Source: Sphingomonas sp. UBA1000
Lineage (GTDB): Bacteria; Pseudomonadota; Alphaproteobacteria; Sphingomonadales; Sphingomonadaceae
Assembly (NCBI GenBank): GCA_002291855.1
Contig: DBAW01000088.1
Coordinates: 1 to 7,680 of the forward strand
Length of the DNA stretch: 7,680 nucleotides
Direction: 5' to 3'
Both the position numbers and the translations under genes were made by a program. Positions 4,262 to 7,680 of this stretch are shown in pieces. Numbering within the stretch: the stretch's first letter is position 1; each line of letters opens with the position of its first letter. A model generated the notes under the pieces. That model made no database searches. It was not told where the DNA came from and worked only from the letters and a program-made list of their open reading frames with translations.

Positions 4262-6712
4262 ATGATCCGCAAGACGGCGCGTGCCGCATTTACCGCCCTG
4301 CCGCTGCTGCTCGCCGCCGTGCCGGCCGGGGCCGCGCCTGCCGCGCCGGCGGTGCTGCAGGGCACCGAGCGGATGGACGGGCTGCTCCCCGTCCATGTCG
4401 ACCGGGCGGGCGGGCGCATCCTGCTCGCGCTGCCCGCGCCGGGAGCGGACGGGGTGATGGCGCGGCTGCTCTACGTCACCGCGCTGCGCACCGGGCTGGG
4501 GTCGGCCCCGATCGGGCTTGACCGCGCCCAGCCCGGCCCGGCGCAGTTGCTCGTCATCCGGCGCATCGGCCGCAAAATCGCGTTCGAGCTGGAAAATCCC
4601 CGCTTCCGTGCCGAAGGTGCGCCTGCGGCCGAACAGGCGGCGGCGCGCGACGCCTTTGCCACCTCGACCTTGTGGCTGGGCGATGCGGTGGCCGGCAGCA
4701 ATGGCGAAACGCTGGTCGACATCGCCCCCTTTCTCGTCCGCGACAGCAAGGGCATTGCCGATCAGCTGCGCGCGGCCGGCGAGAAAGGGTGGAAGCTTGC
4801 CCCCGAACTCAGCGCCGCCGATCCGGGCGCGGTGCGCGTCTTTCCGCGCAATATCGAGCTGGAGGCGCGGCAGACCTTCGTGTCCGACACGCCGGGGGCC
4901 GAGGTGCGCAACATCGCGCCCGATCCGCGCCAGATCAGCCTTGCCGTGCGCCACAGCCTGATCGCGCTGCCCGAGCCCGGCTATCGCCCGCGCAGCTTCG
5001 ATCCGCGCGGCGGCAGCTTTTCCAGCCAGTATCTCGATTATGCCGCACCATTGGGCGGGCAGATCGTCCGCAATCTCGCCAACCGCTTCCGGCTGGAGCG
5101 GGTCGATCCGGATGCGCCGCGCTCACGCGTGAAAAAGCCGATCATCTTCTATATCGACCGCGCCGCGCCGGAGCCGATCCGCACCGCGCTGCGCGAAGGC
5201 GCGTCATGGTGGAAAGCCGCGTTCGAGGCCGCCGGGCTGATCGACGCCTATCAGGTCGAGATCCTGCCCGAAGGGGTCGATCCGCTCGACATCCGTTATA
5301 ACGTCGTCAACTGGGTCAACCGGGCGACGCGCGGCTGGTCCTATGGCTTTGCGGTCACCGATCCGGTGACAGGCGAGATCCTGAAAGGCTCGGTGCTGCT
5401 CGGCTCGCTGCGCGTTCGGCAGGACATCCTGATCTATGAAGCGCTGGTGGGCGCGGCGGGGACCGGGCGCGGCGGGCCCAATGATCCGGCGCAGGTCGCG
5501 CTGGCGCGCATCCGCCAGCTGGCCGCGCACGAGGTCGGCCATGCGCTCGGGCTGCTGCACAATTTTGCCGGCAGTACCCAGAACCGGGCGTCGGTGATGG
5601 ATTATCCGGCCCCGCGCATCACGCTCAAGGATGGTGCCCCCAACCTGTCGGATGCCTATGGCACCGGCCTTGGCGCATGGGACATGCATGCGATCGACTG
5701 GCTGTATGGCGATCCGCCGTCGGGAGACGCAGAGGCCGCCGCGCGGCAGAAGGTCGCTGCCGCCACGGCACGCGGGCTGCGCTTCGTCGCCGATGAAAAT
5801 GCGCGCGCGGCCGGGGCGGCCCAGCCCTGGGGCAGCCTGTGGGACGATGGCAGCGATCCGGTCGCCGAGCTTGAGCGGATGATGACGGTGCGCGCCGCCG
5901 CCGTCGCGCGCTTCGGCCCGGCGGCGCTCGCGCCCGATGAGCCGGCCGCCAATCTGCGCCGCAAATTCGTGCCCGTCTGGCTGCTGCACCGCTATCAGGT
6001 CGAGGCGGCGGCCAAGCTGCTGGGCGGGGTCGAGAGCAGCTATGCGGTCGGCGCGGACGCCGCAGGCCAGGGCCGCGCGGTCGCCGGGGCGGCGCAGCAC
6101 AAGGCGCTCACCGCGCTGCTCGCCACGCTCGACCCGGCGGCGCTCGACGTGCCCGAGGCGCTGATCCCGGCGCTGTCGGCCGGCTGGTCGGGCGATGGCG
6201 ACCGCCAGTTCGAGATCGAGGTGATGCGCACGCCCGGCGGCACGGTGTTCGACCCGCTGGTCGCCGCCGATGTCGCGGCACAGGTGACGCTTGGCGCCGT
6301 GCTCGCCCCGGACCGGCTGGCGCGGCTGGCCGACCAGCATCGCCGCGATGCCAGCATTCCCGGCATTGGCGAGCTGGCCGAACGGCTGATCGGGCTGGCC
6401 GTGCGCCCGCCCGCCGCGCCGCGCCTGGCGGCCGTGCGCCGCACGGTCGGCACGCGCATCCTGATGGCGCTGGCCCGCGCCGCGCAGGACGCCGGGACGG
6501 GCAGCGAGGCCGCGCTGCGGATCGATCAGGCGCTCGATGACTGGGCGGCGGCGCAGGCGGGCGCCCGCATCGCCGACCGCGACGACCGCGCCTGGGCGCT
6601 GGCGATGGCGCGGCTGCTGCGCGACCGCGAGGCACGGGCAGCGGCGATTGCCCGCGAAACCGCGGTCCCCGCCGTGCCTCCCGGCATGCCGATCGGCGAT
6701 GGCGAGGGCTGA
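4262..6712 (+). CDS. Secreted zinc-dependent metalloprotease, Met-zincin type (DUF5117 / DUF4953-like)
   Basis: This 816-residue protein begins with a Sec signal peptide: an RK-rich start, a hydrophobic core (about 9-21), and a likely cut near PAGA-A at about residue 24. Residues about 30-210 resemble DUF5117 (GGRILLALP, TALRTGLGSAPIGLDR). The catalytic centre is the metzincin zinc motif HEVGHALGLLH (423-433) with zinc ligands H423, H427 and H433 and general base E424, followed by N434. The Met-turn SVMDY has M446. The segment DAYGTGLGAWDMHAIDWLYG follows, as in the Met-zincin (DUF4953) family. The C-terminal 300 residues are helical and alanine-rich, probably an accessory domain. GGGGGGA (4247-4253) lies 8 bases before the ATG. 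The length is usual for the family. It should act in the periplasm or outside the cell, and the substrate is unknown. It is monocistronic, between the tRNA and a strong downstream hairpin. Confidence 0.9.
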   Translation: MIRKTARAAFTALPLLLAAVPAGAAPAAPAVLQGTERMDGLLPVHVDRAGGRILLALPAPGADGVMARLLYVTALRTGLGSAPIGLDRAQPGPAQLLVIRRIGRKIAFELENPRFRAEGAPAAEQAAARDAFATSTLWLGDAVAGSNGETLVDIAPFLVRDSKGIADQLRAAGEKGWKLAPELSAADPGAVRVFPRNIELEARQTFVSDTPGAEVRNIAPDPRQISLAVRHSLIALPEPGYRPRSFDPRGGSFSSQYLDYAAPLGGQIVRNLANRFRLERVDPDAPRSRVKKPIIFYIDRAAPEPIRTALREGASWWKAAFEAAGLIDAYQVEILPEGVDPLDIRYNVVNWVNRATRGWSYGFAVTDPVTGEILKGSVLLGSLRVRQDILIYEALVGAAGTGRGGPNDPAQVALARIRQLAAHEVGHALGLLHNFAGSTQNRASVMDYPAPRITLKDGAPNLSDAYGTGLGAWDMHAIDWLYGDPPSGDAEAAARQKVAAATARGLRFVADENARAAGAAQPWGSLWDDGSDPVAELERMMTVRAAAVARFGPAALAPDEPAANLRRKFVPVWLLHRYQVEAAAKLLGGVESSYAVGADAAGQGRAVAGAAQHKALTALLATLDPAALDVPEALIPALSAGWSGDGDRQFEIEVMRTPGGTVFDPLVAADVAAQVTLGAVLAPDRLARLADQHRRDASIPGIGELAERLIGLAVRPPAAPRLAAVRRTVGTRILMALARAAQDAGTGSEAALRIDQALDDWAAAQAGARIADRDDRAWALAMARLLRDREARAAAIARETAVPAVPPGMPIGDGEG

Positions 6713-6732
6713 CGGAAAGCGGAGACCAAGCA

Positions 6733-6761
6733 AGCCGCCCGTCGCAATGCGGCGGGCGGCT
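6733..6761 (+). terminator. Strong GC hairpin after the metalloprotease gene
   Basis: The left arm 6733-6745 (AGCCGCCCGTCGC) and right arm 6749-6761 (GCGGCGGGCGGCT) form a 13-bp stem with a single T.G pair and an AAT loop, starting 20 bases after the protease stop. It is followed by GGTCTGG rather than a T-run. It most likely ends or protects the protease transcript. It is also the 5' part of unit 1 of the composite repeat described separately. Confidence 0.6.
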
Positions 6762-6763
6762 GG

Positions 6764-6816
6764 TCTGGACCTCTGATTTACCGCATTTTCCGAGTCGCCG
6801 GATGAGTCTGCCCGGC
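6764..6816. repeat. Composite intergenic repeat, copy 1
   Basis: This 53-base segment matches 6867-6919 with 8 mismatches and no gaps. It includes a 21-base identical core at 6774-6794 that contains GATTTACCGCATTTTCC. Just after it, at 6817-6828, lies a decayed right arm (TGAATATGC) of the palindrome that is intact in copy 2. It follows the hairpin at 6733-6761. It resembles a REP-like or transcript-end element rather than coding sequence. Confidence 0.75.
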
Positions 6817-6832
6817 GTGAATATGCGCCAGG

Positions 6833-6866
6833 GCGGCTTCCGATCCGATTGCATCGGATCGGCCGC
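6833..6866. repeat. Hairpin of composite repeat unit 2
   Basis: CCGATCCGAT (6840-6849) and ATCGGATCGG (6853-6862) form a perfect 10-bp stem with a TGC loop. GCGG (6833-6836) and CCGC (6863-6866) add 4 bp below a 3-base bulge. It occupies the same place relative to copy 2 as the 6733-6761 hairpin does to copy 1, but has a different sequence. It could serve as a bidirectional transcript-end structure between the two convergent genes. Confidence 0.65.
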
Positions 6867-6929
6867 TCTGGGTCTTTGATTTACCGCATTTTCCGAGCCG
6901 CCGGGTGGGTCAACCCGGCTGGAAAATGC
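6867..6929. repeat. Composite intergenic repeat, copy 2, ending in a palindrome
   Basis: Positions 6867-6919 repeat 6764-6816. Here the outer arms are intact: GCATTTTCC (6886-6894) and GGAAAATGC (6921-6929) are perfect complements. Inside them CCGGGT (6901-6906) pairs with ACCCGG (6913-6918). The palindrome ends one base before the TAG stop of the minus-strand gene, so in that transcript it would be the immediate 3' hairpin and a candidate terminator. Confidence 0.75.
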
Positions 6930-6930
6930 T

Positions 6931-7680
6931 CTAGGCCGGCTGCGCGTCCTTGCCCTTGCGACGCGGCAGAAGATGGATCGCGCCGGCGATCAGCGCGCCG
7001 AGCGCGACGCCGAATATGCCCGAGGCGACGGCCCCGCCCAGCCAGCGGCCAAAGCCCGGCGCAAAGCCGAGCAGCCCCGCGCCCAGATTGCCCGCCTGAT
7101 CGACCAGATGCGGGATCGCCTCGACCAGATGCAGTTCGTGCAGGCCGTGGACAACGATGCCGCCGCCGACCCAGATCATCGCGGCAATGCCAATGCCCGA
7201 CAGCGCCTGCATGAGGATCGGCATCCCGCGCACCAGCCCGCGCCCGATGCCGCGCACCAGCGCCGATGACCGGCGCGCCAGATGCAGGCCGATATCGTCC
7301 ATCTTCACGATCAGGCCGACCGCGCCATAAACGGCAACCGTGATCGCCACCGCGACCAGCGCCAGGGTGACGGCCTGCATCACCAGGCTCTGCTCGGCCA
7401 CTTCGGCAAGGGCGATGGCCATGATCTCGGCCGACAGGATGAAATCGGTGCGCACCGCGCCGGCGACCTTCTGCCGCTCAAGCTCGGCGCTTTCGAGCGC
7501 GAGGTGCAGTTCCTCCTCGCCCGCGCCATGCGGGCGGATGACCTCGATCAGCTTTTCTGCGCCTTCGAAGCAGAGAAACGCGCCGCCCAGCATCAGCAGC
7601 GGGGTGATCGCAAACGGGGCCAGCGCGCTCAGCGCCATCGCCGCGGGCAGCAGGATAACCAGCTTGTTGAACAGCGACCC
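6931..7680 (-). CDS. DUF808 / YedI-type inner membrane protein (N-terminus outside window)
   Basis: 249 codons are visible. The reading frame continues past the internal ATG at 7638 to the window edge, and those extra residues (GSLFNKLVILLPAA) match the family, so 7638 is not the start. The protein corresponds to the C-terminal three quarters of a DUF808 (E. coli YedI-like) protein of about 300 residues. Landmarks are the AITPLLMLGGAFLCFEGAEK block, RTDFILSAEIMAIAL, VKMDDIGLHLA and the WVGGGIVVHG helix, with about five or six hydrophobic segments and a basic C-terminal tail (RRKGKDAQPA). It would sit in the inner membrane, and its function is not established. The TAG stop abuts a palindrome in the downstream gap. 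It is convergent with the metalloprotease gene. Confidence 0.9.
   Translation of the reverse strand, partial: GSLFNKLVILLPAAMALSALAPFAITPLLMLGGAFLCFEGAEKLIEVIRPHGAGEEELHLALESAELERQKVAGAVRTDFILSAEIMAIALAEVAEQSLVMQAVTLALVAVAITVAVYGAVGLIVKMDDIGLHLARRSSALVRGIGRGLVRGMPILMQALSGIGIAAMIWVGGGIVVHGLHELHLVEAIPHLVDQAGNLGAGLLGFAPGFGRWLGGAVASGIFGVALGALIAGAIHLLPRRKGKDAQPA

Noticed and set aside
3101..4954. Minus-strand open frame of 617 codons across the zinc-ribbon gene, tRNA and protease start
   Set aside because: It runs antisense through a complete tRNA and two clear coding regions, and its composition is shadow-like.
5204..6733. Minus-strand open frame of 509 codons antisense to the metalloprotease
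   Set aside because: The opposite strand carries the metzincin active-site motifs. The antisense product is His/Arg-rich without recognisable motifs.
6764..6929. CRISPR or insertion-sequence interpretation of the repeats
   Set aside because: There are only two copies, imperfect and themselves palindromic, with no regular spacers. There is no transposase and no flanking target duplication.
6931..7638. Start of the DUF808 gene at the ATG at 7638
   Set aside because: The 14 codons upstream to the window edge encode family-like sequence (FNKLVILLP), and family members have about 70 more N-terminal residues. The gene is therefore truncated by the window rather than starting there.

Overview
The window is very GC-rich and strongly favours G/C at third codon positions. 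Its gene set points to an alphaproteobacterium, most likely a sphingomonad (Sphingomonadaceae): ftsE-ftsX followed by a YdcF-like and a PlsC-like gene, a divergent MJ0042-type zinc-ribbon protein, and a Met-zincin metalloprotease with a DUF5117-like front half. This lineage call is an inference from gene content and protein flavour, because there is no rRNA or other phylogenetic marker. Nothing in it (no integrase, transposase, prophage gene, CRISPR array or compositional island) suggests an accessory region. It reads as ordinary core chromosome.

Layout. Positions 1-133 hold the tail of an unrecognised plus-strand gene that slightly overlaps the end of the next gene convergently. From about 2954 down to 96 runs a tight minus-strand operon: ftsE (GTG start), ftsX (ATGA overlap), a ydcF-like DUF218 gene (17 bp gap) and a plsC-like acyltransferase (3 bp gap). 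A 155-bp divergent intergenic region with two short hairpins separates ftsE from a plus-strand gene for a membrane-anchored zinc-ribbon protein (3110-3862). Next come a probable promoter, a tandemly duplicated mini-hairpin leader, and a complete tRNA-Leu(GAG) with encoded CCA (4003-4089). A hairpin and a leader of about 170 bp then precede a large secreted metalloprotease (4262-6712). The right end carries a minus-strand DUF808/YedI-type membrane protein whose N-terminus lies outside the window (6931-7680). It is convergent with the protease.

How the genes fit together. The four-gene minus-strand operon is an envelope and cell-division unit. FtsE and FtsX form the divisome ABC-type complex that controls septal peptidoglycan hydrolysis, the DUF218 protein belongs to a family tied to envelope or peptidoglycan precursor metabolism, and the acyltransferase makes phosphatidic-acid-type phospholipid precursors. 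The metalloprotease and the DUF808 protein show no obvious functional link to that operon or to each other.

The most unusual structure is non-coding. The 218-bp convergent gap at 6713-6930 contains two tandem copies (about 103 bp period) of a composite element. Each copy has a strong GC hairpin, then a near-identical box containing GATTTACCGCATTTTCC, then a palindrome. The hairpins differ in sequence between copies but keep the same fold.
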